A DNA stretch of 56,419 nt from a virus: IMG/VR virus record IMGVR_UViG_3300006802_000112, positions 1-56,419 of that record; one strand, written 5' to 3'. The first letter of the stretch is position 1. Each line of letters starts with the position of its first letter. The translations under genes and the position numbers were made by a program. The notes under the pieces were generated by a model. That model made no database searches, was not told the DNA's origin, and saw nothing but the letters and a program-made list of their open reading frames with translations. Positions 32,101-42,900 of the stretch are shown here, piece by piece.

Positions 32101-34692
32101 TTCTAATATTAATCCTTTTATTTGACCATTTTTCTTTTTCTCTAGTAAATCATCATATCTTTCTTGTCCTATTACTTCAATCAACTCCTGTGTTCCTATA
32201 GGTGTTGTTTTTTTCATGTCTATAGTCTCAAAACCAGATTCATCTATCTTAGCCTTAAATAAGGTAGAGCCTTTGAACATACCTGAAAAACCAGCTGCTA
32301 TAGTTTTGTTTCCAAAATAAGCCCCTGATAATAACTCTCCATATTTTATCTGATTTTTAAAATCTTTTTTCTTAAGATTTTTAGCTGGATTTTGAGTTCC
32401 ATGCCATGCTACTATTTGTTTTCTTACCTCCTCTGTTAATCCGATTTCTTCTAATTTAGCATCTATCTCTTCAGAAGTCATTGAATAAACGTTGTTTGCT
32501 AATCCTGTTTCCTCTAACTTAGATAGAACTGCGTCTGTTAAAGCTTTTGGTGTAACATTTACTCTCTCAAGTTCTTGAGTTTGAAATAAAATAGTTGTAG
32601 GAGATGTCTCTGCTTTTTCTAATCTCTCATTAAACTCTTGGAAAGACATTTTTTGAGAGTCTAAACCATTTTGATATTTGTCTAAAATAGCTTGTGCTTC
32701 ATCTTGGTTGTATTCAAAGTTCTCTATAGCTGTATTGTATACAGGTCTATTTACTTCACTTATTTTTAAATAGATGTCAGCATTTAAAGATTTTCCAACT
32801 TTTCTATATAGTATACCTTCATTATTTACAAACATATCAGATTGAGGGTTTGTAATAACATAATTCCCATCAACTACTATTTCTGATTTATATGCTTGAA
32901 TAGACTCTGGGTTATTAATAGCTTGAGAATCTTCTAGTAAATACCCTTCGCCATTATTAAACATAAATTCGTAGGAAGTTCCTTTTTTAAGCTTTAAATA
33001 ATCTTCTAACTCTTGTTGCATTTCAATACCATCAAGTGATGATATATACCCATCAATTTCAATGTCGGAGCTAGTAAATTTAAATTTAGATAAAGTTTCT
33101 CTATATATTGGTGTATCGTTTAACTTTTCATTTAATACATAATTATAGAAATCAGACACAAAATCTGTTTTAAGGTAAACCTCATCTGTTCTAATTGTAG
33201 ATAGTTTTCTATAATCTTCTTTTTGAATTGGATTGTGATCAAAAACTAATTGATACAAAGATATCTCTTCTTGAAATTCAGAGACTATTCCAGTTTCTCT
33301 AGAGTTTACAAAGTTAGTAATGCCCTTTAAAACTTCTACTTTATTATCTGGATTCTTATAGTCTTTTACAGTAATATATTGAGATGGTATAGTCATTTTA
33401 CCCTCTACTAACTGTGTGTATATATAATCATAAGCGGCTACTGTATCAGTTAGTCTTTCTACTTTATGATACATGTTTTCCTCAAGTTTTATTAAACCAT
33501 GCTCTCTATATAATTCAGCATCTGTTTTTCTAGAATTAAGGTGTACTATATTTAAGCCTTTATATTTCTCTGGGATTACTCTTGTAATTTTATTCTCTGA
33601 TGGAGTAAATATTTGATCATGTGCTCTAGCAAATTCTTGTATAGTTATTTCACTAGTATTTCTAATCATGTTCTTTAAAGGAGTTATCAAAGATAGTACT
33701 TGTTCTCTTTCATTATATAACTCTGATAGACCTACTAAATCTATATTATTTTTTGCTAATGTTTGTTCTACTTCTCTTAGCACATTTCTTATTTGTGTAG
33801 GATTGTTAAACCATTTTTCAGGGGTTATCTCCTCTAAAAAATCTAAGTCAGATTCAATATCTACAATATCAAAAGTAGCAGGTATAGTATTTAATAGTTG
33901 ATCATAGTAAGAAACATTTTCACTTGTTAATGTTTCACCAACAAAAGATAGTATAGGTAGTTTAGAAAGCTTACTAAGTCTTTCAGTCTCTTTATTTCTA
34001 AACGCCTCGTCATTATTAAATTTATCTTTATATGATTGGAAGTCTGAATTTTGAACAGCTTCTTCTATTGCTTCAGGAGTAAATATATCAGTCTTAGATA
34101 TGATGTCATTGTCAATATCAGTTCTAGATAATTGAAACGATGTACCTAAAATTGTTTTTTTACTCTCGTCAATTAATGCTACATCATCTTGAGATGGTTC
34201 AACCAAAAAGTTTTTACCCTTTTGTAAATCCCCTTCTATCTTATGTAAGAGGTATTCTATTTCAACTAAGTTAATATTTTTTAAATCTTCTTCATTGTAT
34301 ATCCCACTATCTAGTGCAGCTACGCTATCTAATTCAATAAACCCATTTGGTTTAAATATCTTATTTAATTTTGTACTTAGCTCGTTTAAATCTCTTATAT
34401 TATTAGCTTCCATTATAGAAGTTACCTCATACTTTTCTGAAGGAGATAATTCTGAATTTTCAACATCTAATATATTTACATATGCAACAACATCTTCAAC
34501 AGACATGTTATCAGATCTTCCGTTAAAAGCCTTTTTAAAATCATCTGTGTGAGTCATAGCCCAATAATCTAAGGCTAATCGATCATTTTGGAAATAAGAC
34601 AATAAATCAAGGTACAAATTTGATACTTTACCTTGATTATCTAGTGCTAAAACACCACTATCTGTTCTTACAATTTTACAAGCTACTCCCAT
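29176..34692 (-). CDS. Giant polyvalent protein: ART-like, zincin and QSD-type domains, 1838 aa
   Basis: Three domains of the 'polyvalent protein' class can be read. (1) About residues 757-880, 'IVAWHGTQNPAKNL', 'GAYFGNKTIAAGFSG' and 'TTQYLVFDPNTVSIL' follow the ADP-ribosyltransferase-like (ART-PolyVal) layout. (2) About 940-1010, 'NTQIHEFGHLFNFWAKE' has a true H-E-x2-H with a downstream 'YEEALTQLIGDKGE' that may give the third ligand. (3) About 1245-1290, 'FGHTRVWREAGTKDVYVAEM' followed by Gln-Ser-Asp-Ser resembles the E-L-Q-S-D domain that recurs in such proteins, continuing to 'ELGMETLAIPTPRTL'. The polyvalent class is thought to be injected with the DNA to modify or cleave host defence proteins. 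Targets are unknown. The N-terminal 700 residues have no assigned fold. Confidence 0.7.
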   Translation of the reverse strand: MGVACKIVRTDSGVLALDNQGKVSNLYLDLLSYFQNDRLALDYWAMTHTDDFKKAFNGRSDNMSVEDVVAYVNILDVENSELSPSEKYEVTSIMEANNIRDLNELSTKLNKIFKPNGFIELDSVAALDSGIYNEEDLKNINLVEIEYLLHKIEGDLQKGKNFLVEPSQDDVALIDESKKTILGTSFQLSRTDIDNDIISKTDIFTPEAIEEAVQNSDFQSYKDKFNNDEAFRNKETERLSKLSKLPILSFVGETLTSENVSYYDQLLNTIPATFDIVDIESDLDFLEEITPEKWFNNPTQIRNVLREVEQTLAKNNIDLVGLSELYNEREQVLSLITPLKNMIRNTSEITIQEFARAHDQIFTPSENKITRVIPEKYKGLNIVHLNSRKTDAELYREHGLIKLEENMYHKVERLTDTVAAYDYIYTQLVEGKMTIPSQYITVKDYKNPDNKVEVLKGITNFVNSRETGIVSEFQEEISLYQLVFDHNPIQKEDYRKLSTIRTDEVYLKTDFVSDFYNYVLNEKLNDTPIYRETLSKFKFTSSDIEIDGYISSLDGIEMQQELEDYLKLKKGTSYEFMFNNGEGYLLEDSQAINNPESIQAYKSEIVVDGNYVITNPQSDMFVNNEGILYRKVGKSLNADIYLKISEVNRPVYNTAIENFEYNQDEAQAILDKYQNGLDSQKMSFQEFNERLEKAETSPTTILFQTQELERVNVTPKALTDAVLSKLEETGLANNVYSMTSEEIDAKLEEIGLTEEVRKQIVAWHGTQNPAKNLKKKDFKNQIKYGELLSGAYFGNKTIAAGFSGMFKGSTLFKAKIDESGFETIDMKKTTPIGTQELIEVIGQERYDDLLEKKKNGQIKGLILENTYEKNYPIGTTTQYLVFDPNTVSILDKFIGDRLEEEVMDSFGIVYDPINLSLSTESLTITPNGFVYNGDVYLNTDNPRILNTQIHEFGHLFNFWAKENRPNLYRKGIQLVQEQGQEYIDKVKESQPNLEGERLYEEALTQLIGDKGELVVNKKRKSAIREWLTDLWNSIKNALGITQYTAEELENITLEQFAEAVAIDMLSGTKFQTSEYTIQPLLDEMFAKKKGKMVNIQTINQILKQPTTKAIEKAIIREVLNLEGFRGKTQIPFDEFRGEVNARIMPLDVIESTTYSDYGSDNVGVDVGFSSTNIYNSKLDHQIDGHFKRDFEKNLDGIEFRVTTNRESGINYVVDRNSRITPENIEEEAYFMSPSLEMTNNWIENYNKTRKINSGQFGHTRVWREAGTKDVYVAEMQSDSYQKAKAVDMVLTNYENNPKDLNSKQKPIYKKIKETEKLINDIDSSFEGSEEYIVKDLYNDISEAFKSINEDKEAIKNLNKAIEEAKKENRGFDAIEKQKEKVQRRLKEQEGYAKSLVSLALGEKIEPVEVQDYQLEGKGYLMPYSFITEKFNKQKKSYEYRLGREIFTSLEDAVSYYEKNILPGIKPDKQLYTKYFNAKKDLPNLKNSLLDNASLRDKQFIAHRKNYTERLLREEIKRNAELGMETLAIPTPRTLALIEGYMSADEFNLQPYDIVSSRNTDELENGDIIKYLGEDHTVFNANSTDFEAIPTDKINQFNIDDFVNQEADFYADNDSSEIYSELKDKDLFTKESWDEFKESSYYDYLLPELEDIAELIDEETETYRLDKDKIYDAIREYHFDFIWSEGISTTLENQGINVLYEDDYTVYTTEYNVYPETLQQPDQYEEIADIDEFSIEDIDEDYQGILKRYEKTIDFFKKERGENIETITDNKGNEWVRTELTSEDAISPVVAFQMEIPSIKNIPNTITNYKNEVATAIESSFEMLTPTEEETRNKVECQS

Positions 34693-34704
34693 TATATTTT
34701 TTTA

Positions 34705-37700
34705 TTAACACTCATTATTTTTTTCTTCATCTATCTTAGCTCTTTCCTCTGGTGATAATTTTAAGTATTTCAAGGCATCTGAATCTCGTTGAGCTTCTCC
34801 GATATTTTCACTACTTAGTATATTGTCTGGTTTTGCTAAGTTAACCTGGCTATAGTTAAGTAGTAGTTTTGGAGAATGTATTGGATTTGTTAAATCGAAA
34901 TTAACTCTCACCTCATTTTTTAGAGTTTCAATCATATCAGTATCTTTTTTAACCCAATTATCTAAATCGTAAAAATACTTCATATTTTGCAATTCTGCAA
35001 GTTTCTGATTAAAAAACTCTTGTGTATGAGTTTCTGTGTCTAGTAAAGAAAAACCTTTTCCAGATACTTTTATGTCTACTCCCTTATCTGCTAAATATCT
35101 ATTTAAAGCGAATATCTTATCATCCATGTTTGTATCAGAGTTCCATATATCTTGGAAATCCTGTGTGCTAGAAGACATTCTCTCATTTACATTAACAGGT
35201 ATTGCTATGTCATGAGTTCCTTTTCTAATCACAACAAAGGGAACTTTTTTACCACTTTTCTTTAACTTTGAAAGATAAGATAATCTAGGTGATGTTCCGT
35301 TTTTAGTTTTAACCTCATCTCCTTGGATATATCCTAAATCAATTACATTCTTAGCCTCTTCTTCTGAAATTTCTTTCTCTCTTACTACTAATCCAGTTTC
35401 TGTTTCATAGAAATTATAATTAATCCTACCTAATAATGTTTTACCAACAGTTATTGTAGGCTCACTAAATATTATGTTTCCATCTTTATCTAAAGATTCT
35501 ACCCTAACATCAATCTTACCTTCTCCTCTTAAAAACTCTTCGAATTGAGCATTGTTATCTACTATTGCGGACCTTAAAGCTTCAAATGTTAAATCGTTAT
35601 CTTTATTTTTTCTTCCATTGTTGAAGCCTTTTAAAGTACCAACGTGAGCTTTTTGAGTATTTCCTTCTGAATCTTTTACTCTAGATGTTGCTCTAATTAA
35701 TATTTTCTTTTTTATTTTATCTTTAACTTCAGCTTTTTGTTCTTCAGTTTCAGCAGAATTATATTCGTCTATTAACTCTCTATTATATGGGTCATTAGGG
35801 TCTATTTCTAATGTTATCTCTGCTCCTTGTTCTAAATCATATATAGCTGTTATATCATGACCTTCTGAATTATTAAACTCTTCAGAGAATTGACTCTTTA
35901 ATGGATATAGTCTATTTGGGTCACCTTCCTTTGCTGAAGGTAGCATTTCTAGGACTATACTAAATGTTCCCCCATCAGGGAGTATTCTTAAATTTGATTC
36001 TTTATTAATTCTGTTTATAGTCCCTAAAGAAAGTATAATATTACCTTTTTCATCATATGAAATAGTTGATGGATCTATTCTAAATCCAATCATTTCTTGT
36101 AACTGTTCCAAATTAATGTTATGTAATTTTACACCATCCTTTGTTCCAGATGCAACTACTACATCATATGTTAATGAGTATTCATAATTTGCATTAGTAT
36201 TACTCTCTGGGAAATACTCTTCTTGTACTTCTGTGTCATTTTTTTCAACTGTAGATACGTCACCCTCTTTAGCTACTTCTATTTCTTCAAGTAAAGCTTT
36301 TTCTCTGACTAAATCACTTAATCTAAATCCTTGATAAATAGCACCTGTAAAAAGTAACCATTGGTCTATCTCTCTTTCTAATGCTTCAAATTCTAACTTT
36401 TCTTGATTGGTTAGATTTCTATTTTCTTTTTCTTTAGCTAATTCTAGGTATCTTAAATAGTCCTCTGATTGAGTTATTTTAAATGGTTTCTTTAGAGCTT
36501 CTATTTCTTCTTCGATAATTTTTATATCTTCATCAAGTCTAGCTAACTCTTCTTCTCTAGCTTCTTTTGTATTATCTTCTTCTAAGGCTTTTTCTAAATT
36601 GGCTATATCATTCTTTATGTCTTCGACCATTTCTTCATTACCTACTCCCTCTCTAACTCTTCTTTCTTCTTCAGCTAAATCCTGTTTTAATGTTTCTAAA
36701 AGTAATTCTTCTGTTGTTACTTTTTCTGTTTTGGCTCTTTCTTTTAATTTTTCTAACGCCTCTTTTCTTTCGTTTAATTGTTCTATTCTTTCAGCGTTAA
36801 TGTCTTCTCTAGCCATTACATTATCTATAGCTTCTGTCATTTTATCTATAGCTTCATTGATTTTGTCTAAAGATGTTAAATCTTCTAATTTTAAATCTAA
36901 AGCTTGTTTTAGAACTATAGTATCTCCATCTAAAGGTGTTCTTTTTTCTGATGACTTTTCAGCTGAAGTTTTTATTACTTCGTTTTGTTCTATTATTGCC
37001 TTGGCTACAGCTGTCGCTTCTGCTTGAGCGATAAGTAACCTAAACATAGATTCAATCTTGTATTTTTGTCTTTCAGGTATTTCTTTATTTTCCTCTAATA
37101 CCTCCTTGAATACTTCTTCTGTTTTTTGGTCGATAAGCTCATTTCTTTTTAGCCCAACTCTTTTTAAAGAATTATCTATTGTATCGTTATTTTCTCTGAC
37201 TATTTTTTTAAACTCTTCAGACATTTTATACTTCTTACCAACCATTTTCTCTAAGAATGTTCTACCATCTTTACTAGAAAAATAATCTGTCTCATATAAA
37301 TCCCTTAACATTAAGTCGGTATTTCTATGGTGATTGGCTAATGTTTTAAATTGAGTAATAAGGTAATCTAAAGATTCCGCTTCAAACTTGTTTCCTGATT
37401 TTTCTAAATCTTCAGCATATTTATCTAGTTTTGAAAGTTCTTCAATGGCTGTAGCCATATCCATTTCCTCAAGAGATAAAGATTTTAATTTTTCATTAAA
37501 TGAGAAATTTGATTTCTTAAATTCGCTATTAAGAACCTCATCTAAATTATCAATCTCTCTTTGTAGTTGTGCTGTTTGTTGATTTACTAATACTAATTTT
37601 TCAGAATAATCTTTTACTTTTTTATCTAAAGTCTCTGTTTTTAAATCTCTTTTTAATCTACTAGGTCTTTGATTAGTTGTTAACCAAGATCCATATTCTC

Positions 37701-39945
37701 TAGCTTTTTCTTTTAAGTAATCTAGTCTTTTTTGTTTTTGTTTTCTTTCTGCTATTTTAGATTTTTGTTCTTCAGAAAGATTTTCAAAAAACATCATATG
37801 GCTAAATAAGCCCTCTTGTCCAACAATTTGATCTATTTGTTTTGCTACTTGTTCGGCAGCATCAATTGCTCTTTCTCCTAAATATATATTATATGTTACA
37901 GCATCTTTAATTTGCCTTTTTTCACCATTTGGAAGTTCAATAGAGTCAATTCCTAGAGCATCTGTTACCTTGTTTGCGAATGTGTAACTTTTTAAGTTTT
38001 GTTTAAATTGTGATTTTAAATTTGCTTTATAATCTTCTACTGATATGTTTGCATTATCTAACATTTCTTTTGAAGATTTATCAAGCTCCATGTTATCAAT
38101 AACAGCCTCATAGTCTTGAATCATATCAGATTTAGACTTTACTCCTTCCTGTGATCTTATAAATTGATAATTTGTGTAAGCATCCTCTACTGTTAATTCT
38201 ATGTCTGTTTCAGCTCCAGATTGTGTAAGGTTTACAAAATTTCTTATTGAAGATGCTCTATTTAAATTTGTTATATTTTCTATACCTGAATTAGCATATT
38301 CAAGTTGTTTTTCTTTTTGTTGTTGTAAAGATTTTCTGCTTAATTTTCCAAAGCCTTCGAATGCAGTACCCTCTTTTATTGATTTTGGATTAGATACAGC
38401 TCCACCGACCATACCAATAAGCATTCCTATAACAACTTCTTTTAAACCTGCTGTTTCTGTATATTGTTTTTCAAATGCATATGGCAACATACTAAACATA
38501 GATTCTGCTTCAGTAGCAGTTGGGTCATACATTGTTTGAAGATATGATTGCATACTACTTCCAGCTACACCTTGTAATCCTTCTTCAAATACACCTTCAT
38601 AAAATGGTTTTCTAAGTATAAGATAAGAGTTTCCTAAGAATTTTTGTGCTTTATTTGCACCTCTCATTGACATTTTACCTAGCTTATCAGTTTTTGTCCC
38701 AAGCCCAATTATTCTATTTCCTATTTTGTTTGTATGGTCTAGAGCTTGTTTTATGCCTGGTATTTTACCAATTCCTAATGACTTACCAAACATAACAGAG
38801 TTTGACACTCCTAATATTGCCATGTTAGATGTAAAGACTGAATTACCAGCGTTAACAGCTGAATTCATAAATTCACTTATTTCTTCTGGGCTAGGTTCTC
38901 TACCATTTTTTTCTTTAAATTCACTATAAAAAGTATCTACACTTTGATGTAAATTATGTCTAGCTTCCATTCCAGCTTCAAATCCAGATGACCTAGCTAA
39001 AAAAGCAGCTGTGGATGTTATATCTCCTACTTGTTTTCCAAAAATGGCTCTATGGCCACCTCTTATTATATCTCTACCTTTATTGAATTTTGTGGCATCA
39101 CCTATAGCTTTAAGTGTTTTGCCTAAAACAGTTTTTTTAGCAGTTGTTTTTACTCCTTGCTTTATTCCTTGTTTAACTGCAGATTTCAATACAGTTGAAG
39201 CACCTGCTTTAGCTAACGAAACACCTAGAGATGAGCCTCCTGTTGCTATTCCTATTGCAACCTCTGGTAATACAGCTCCACCTACAAATGCTAAACCTCC
39301 AGCAAAATCGTTAGCCCAAAAATTTGCTGTTCCCATGCTTTCTAATACTCCCATGGCTCTTTCTTCATCGGAGTAGTAATTTGGCATTGCGTTATCTAGT
39401 TGCTTATTTATATCATCTAAATAATTTGAAAATTCATTGTCCCATACTTGATTAAACTCTCCATTTGCTATACCATTGTATATACCATAACCTAAACCAA
39501 CTGTTGCATCAAGTGCATAAATTGGTACTTTAATCATGTTTTTTGTTACACCATTTATCCATTTTTGCCAAGTTGACTGATCTTGTGCTAACCTATCTTC
39601 GTTGCCAAAAGCACCTCTGTATGTATCATATTTTTTTACATAACTTCCATCACTTAATCTATCATATATTGCTTCTAATGGAACATCTCTTTTGGCTACA
39701 TCGAATTGTCTAAAACCTTCTCTTTCAGGTAATTTTGATGGTGCATAGAATTGTTCTGAGATTGCTGATTCTTTTTGTTTTTTATCAAGTCCTAGATAAT
39801 CCCTAATGCTATCATCTAAAAATGGACTTTCTTTTCCACTTTCTGTAAATTTACTAGTCTGAGTAAATCCAAATGGACTTTCTTTTCCACTTTCTGTAAA
39901 TTTGCTAGTCTGAATAAATCCGAAACCTTTATCGTCTATTGCCAT
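34705..39945 (-). CDS. Giant virion-type protein with membrane segments and coiled coil, 1746 aa
   Basis: The N-terminus has a fresh in-frame duplication: 'GFIQTSKFTESGKESPF' and 'GFTQTSKFTESGKESPF' back to back (residues 8-41). Hydrophobic or Gly/Ala-rich regions at about 205-260 ('GGLAFVGGAVLPEVAIGIAT') and 495-520 ('VVIGMLIGMVGGAVS') could span a membrane. Residues about 1000-1170 form a long Glu/Lys coiled coil. The rest is beta-rich and acidic. The combination of pore-like parts and size resembles injected core proteins of short-tailed phages. No enzyme motif was found. It lies 20 bases after the 1070-residue gene and before the polyvalent protein. Confidence 0.6.
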   Translation of the reverse strand: MAIDDKGFGFIQTSKFTESGKESPFGFTQTSKFTESGKESPFLDDSIRDYLGLDKKQKESAISEQFYAPSKLPEREGFRQFDVAKRDVPLEAIYDRLSDGSYVKKYDTYRGAFGNEDRLAQDQSTWQKWINGVTKNMIKVPIYALDATVGLGYGIYNGIANGEFNQVWDNEFSNYLDDINKQLDNAMPNYYSDEERAMGVLESMGTANFWANDFAGGLAFVGGAVLPEVAIGIATGGSSLGVSLAKAGASTVLKSAVKQGIKQGVKTTAKKTVLGKTLKAIGDATKFNKGRDIIRGGHRAIFGKQVGDITSTAAFLARSSGFEAGMEARHNLHQSVDTFYSEFKEKNGREPSPEEISEFMNSAVNAGNSVFTSNMAILGVSNSVMFGKSLGIGKIPGIKQALDHTNKIGNRIIGLGTKTDKLGKMSMRGANKAQKFLGNSYLILRKPFYEGVFEEGLQGVAGSSMQSYLQTMYDPTATEAESMFSMLPYAFEKQYTETAGLKEVVIGMLIGMVGGAVSNPKSIKEGTAFEGFGKLSRKSLQQQKEKQLEYANSGIENITNLNRASSIRNFVNLTQSGAETDIELTVEDAYTNYQFIRSQEGVKSKSDMIQDYEAVIDNMELDKSSKEMLDNANISVEDYKANLKSQFKQNLKSYTFANKVTDALGIDSIELPNGEKRQIKDAVTYNIYLGERAIDAAEQVAKQIDQIVGQEGLFSHMMFFENLSEEQKSKIAERKQKQKRLDYLKEKAREYGSWLTTNQRPSRLKRDLKTETLDKKVKDYSEKLVLVNQQTAQLQREIDNLDEVLNSEFKKSNFSFNEKLKSLSLEEMDMATAIEELSKLDKYAEDLEKSGNKFEAESLDYLITQFKTLANHHRNTDLMLRDLYETDYFSSKDGRTFLEKMVGKKYKMSEEFKKIVRENNDTIDNSLKRVGLKRNELIDQKTEEVFKEVLEENKEIPERQKYKIESMFRLLIAQAEATAVAKAIIEQNEVIKTSAEKSSEKRTPLDGDTIVLKQALDLKLEDLTSLDKINEAIDKMTEAIDNVMAREDINAERIEQLNERKEALEKLKERAKTEKVTTEELLLETLKQDLAEEERRVREGVGNEEMVEDIKNDIANLEKALEEDNTKEAREEELARLDEDIKIIEEEIEALKKPFKITQSEDYLRYLELAKEKENRNLTNQEKLEFEALEREIDQWLLFTGAIYQGFRLSDLVREKALLEEIEVAKEGDVSTVEKNDTEVQEEYFPESNTNANYEYSLTYDVVVASGTKDGVKLHNINLEQLQEMIGFRIDPSTISYDEKGNIILSLGTINRINKESNLRILPDGGTFSIVLEMLPSAKEGDPNRLYPLKSQFSEEFNNSEGHDITAIYDLEQGAEITLEIDPNDPYNRELIDEYNSAETEEQKAEVKDKIKKKILIRATSRVKDSEGNTQKAHVGTLKGFNNGRKNKDNDLTFEALRSAIVDNNAQFEEFLRGEGKIDVRVESLDKDGNIIFSEPTITVGKTLLGRINYNFYETETGLVVREKEISEEEAKNVIDLGYIQGDEVKTKNGTSPRLSYLSKLKKSGKKVPFVVIRKGTHDIAIPVNVNERMSSSTQDFQDIWNSDTNMDDKIFALNRYLADKGVDIKVSGKGFSLLDTETHTQEFFNQKLAELQNMKYFYDLDNWVKKDTDMIETLKNEVRVNFDLTNPIHSPKLLLNYSQVNLAKPDNILSSENIGEAQRDSDALKYLKLSPEERAKIDEEKNNEC
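39820..39921 (-). repeat. 51-base tandem repeat in the 1746-aa gene
   Basis: Two adjacent copies (39820-39870, 39871-39921) differ at two positions and encode 17 residues each. The multiple-of-three period keeps the frame. Confidence 0.85.
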
Positions 39946-39966
39946 AGTTAATTAAATTTTTATAAT

Positions 39967-42900
39967 CTATTCTCTAGTAATTATTGGAATAGTTCCGTCT
40001 CTTTTCGTTTGATTAAGTAATGCATTGGTTTGTACTTTTATCTCTTGCATCTCTAATAGGGTTTGTTCTAGAAATTTATACATTAACTCAGATGAGAACT
40101 GCTTTGATGCTGCCATGAAGTCTGCGACTTGTTTTGAATTTAACATTTTTGTTGGTTGATTATCTCTATCTCTTAATATTTGAATTGGTTGTGGTCCTGT
40201 AGCTGTATAGATTACTCCATAGTAATTATAATTTCCACTATTGTTGATGTCTAATGCTTCAATTCCAAATTTAAAATCGCCGTTTTTATAACCTCTTATT
40301 GCCTCCTCAGTCATGTTAACAGCATCCTCTCCTATTAAATTTGACATTGATTTTAAATCATTAATATTGGCTAAAAATAAGTCTTTATTTGAATCCTCAA
40401 TAGCTTGAGAATACCCAATTGATCCTCTACCTAAATATATTTTATTAGCTCCTGATTTTAAATCTGTATTATAATTAGTTACTTCAGTGTCTACTGGAAT
40501 ACTTATATTATTTCTATCTAAGTCTTCCTTTGTTATTATACCTTTTCCAGTATAACCATCTTCTTTTTGGCTCTTAGAAACTTGAGCTAATACTTCATAA
40601 TTACCGGTAGGTTGTCCATTTTCTAATTTAGGACTTACCTGTATTACACCTTTGTAACTTTGTGGTACAAATGGGTTACCTTCTAAATCTACAGCACTTG
40701 CTATTATGTTATCGTAGGCAGGGTCTTCAGAAGTAAATTTTACACCTCTTATAGTTAGGTAATTACTTGCTTCAGCAACACTCGATTTTGCTTTTTCTTC
40801 TAGTTCTTTTTGCCAATTTTTTATTAGCATTGTAGGAGAGTCTTGATCCTCGCCTAAACTAACTTCGTTTGCATCCCCTATTTGATATTCAACGTCACCT
40901 GCGGTTAATTCTGATAAGTAGTTGTCTTCGCCCCAGCCTTCTGTTTTATTCAAGACATTCTTAGTATTAGCTGTAATATCATTAATGTCTGTTATTAAAT
41001 TTCTAATTACTGATTCACTGTCTGCTTTAACTTCAGAACCCTCCTTTGATTGATTGTATTTATTATATGCGCTTGATAATTCTTTAAACTTATTTACTAA
41101 ATTTTTTCTACTACTATTAATATAAAAAGAATGACTAGGTTCATCGTATGTATTAAACTCAGGGTCTAAATTGGAAAGTCTATCAACGTCTAACCCCCAT
41201 TGCTTTAATTTATTTACATCGCCATAATAATCTCCAATCTGAATTGTGGTATACGCCTCTTCTCCTGAATCGTCAGATATTATAGCATATCTTTTTGTTG
41301 ACTCTCTAGCTATATCTAAATCATCTATTATTGATTGAGATACCTCCTGTGATACATCTTTAAGTATTTTATATTTAAGTGTGTGTTCTACAGTTTTGGT
41401 TACAGTTTCATCTGTGTCTTGATCGATAATCGTTTGTGATGCAAGAAGTAATTCTAAATTAAGTTTCTCATCTTTTGTTAAACTATTTAATGCTTTTTGT
41501 TCTCCTTTTTCAATTATAAGTTTTCCATACTTGTTTAATAATGGGAGATAAAACTCAGCACCATCTTCTGTATCAACTCTTTCATAAACACCTTTGTCAT
41601 TTTTTCTAATAAGAAAATTTGGAAAAATTAACTCTGTAGGGTCCATGTCAACTACAGCATCTTCTCCACCTGTTTCCATATAATAAGCAGCTGTAAGTTG
41701 GGCTAAAGTACTAGCCATATTGTCTATTTTATAAATGTTTGTATCATTATAAATATCCATGTATTTACCAGATAAAGCATTTTTTGCTGAAATAATTGAT
41801 GCTATATTTTCTGGAGTTAATTCTATAGTTTTACCATTAAAATCTGTAGTTCCTCCTATATTTGAAAGTAAGTTCTCTTCACTAAATACTGTATAAAAAT
41901 CAGATAAATTAGACTGGTCTAGTTCAATACCAAGTAGTTGTTCGGCATTACTTATAGCATCATTAGATAACTTTTCAATTGTTTCAAAAGGTGATGTTGG
42001 ATCGTCTTCATCAAGAGGTATTATGACTTCTTTACCCTCGAAAGCTGTTATATCATCTAAAGTTGATGTGGTTCCTTTTGTTTTTCCTTTTCCTTTTGTT
42101 TTTTTACTTTCTTCAACTTTAGTTAAAGCATCGTACATCTCTTTATCATTTTCGTAAACCTTTGTATCGGTAATGACATCATACGAGTATAAGTCTACAA
42201 AATTATCAATATAATCGTTTATATACAAAGATGTGTAAGCTGTTTCTTTATTTGAAACATCTAAGCCTCCAAATGGTTTGTCTTTTGCGTTTTGTAAATT
42301 TATTTTTGATTCTTCTAATTGATTTTGATAAAATTGTTTTTCGGCATCAGTTAGATTATCTGGATTACTAAGTAGAGATTCAAGTTTAGTAACATTATCT
42401 GCATATGCATCTATCTTTAAATTTTGTCTTTCTTTTGCAATATTAGAAATATCTTCGCTAGAGTAATTATCATATGTAGCCCAAGCATCTATACCTAACT
42501 GTCTAATTTCTTTTGGTCCAAGTAGAGAATTTAAAGCTTGCCTAACCCTCTCTGGTGTTGCTGCTTTTCTCTCATTTACATCTCTAAAAATAGAGCCTTC
42601 TACACCCTCTACTTCTACATATTCTAATTGATAGACATCTTTTAGGTCTTTCATACCTTCCCTAATTACATCGTCTACATCTATATATTCAATAACACCG
42701 CCACCACCATTATAAGCTGATCCGACTTTGCCATCTGATAACCATGATTGTGCTCCTTGTTGAGCAAATTGATAATTTTGTTCAGCATACTTGTCGGGAT
42801 TATCTTCTTTTAATTTGTTCCAAGCTGCTTTTTCGTTTCTATAAACTTTTGATGATAGTACAGCTGTTTTGACGTTTTCATCCAAAACTTGCCCCATATT

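Noticed and set aside
22542-39945. Giant proteins as virion RNA polymerase, as in crAss-like phages
   Set aside because: No D-x-D-x-D metal-binding motif of the double-psi barrel type was found; the acidic 'DDGDDDEDN' near the C-terminus of the 1936-residue protein is in a different context.
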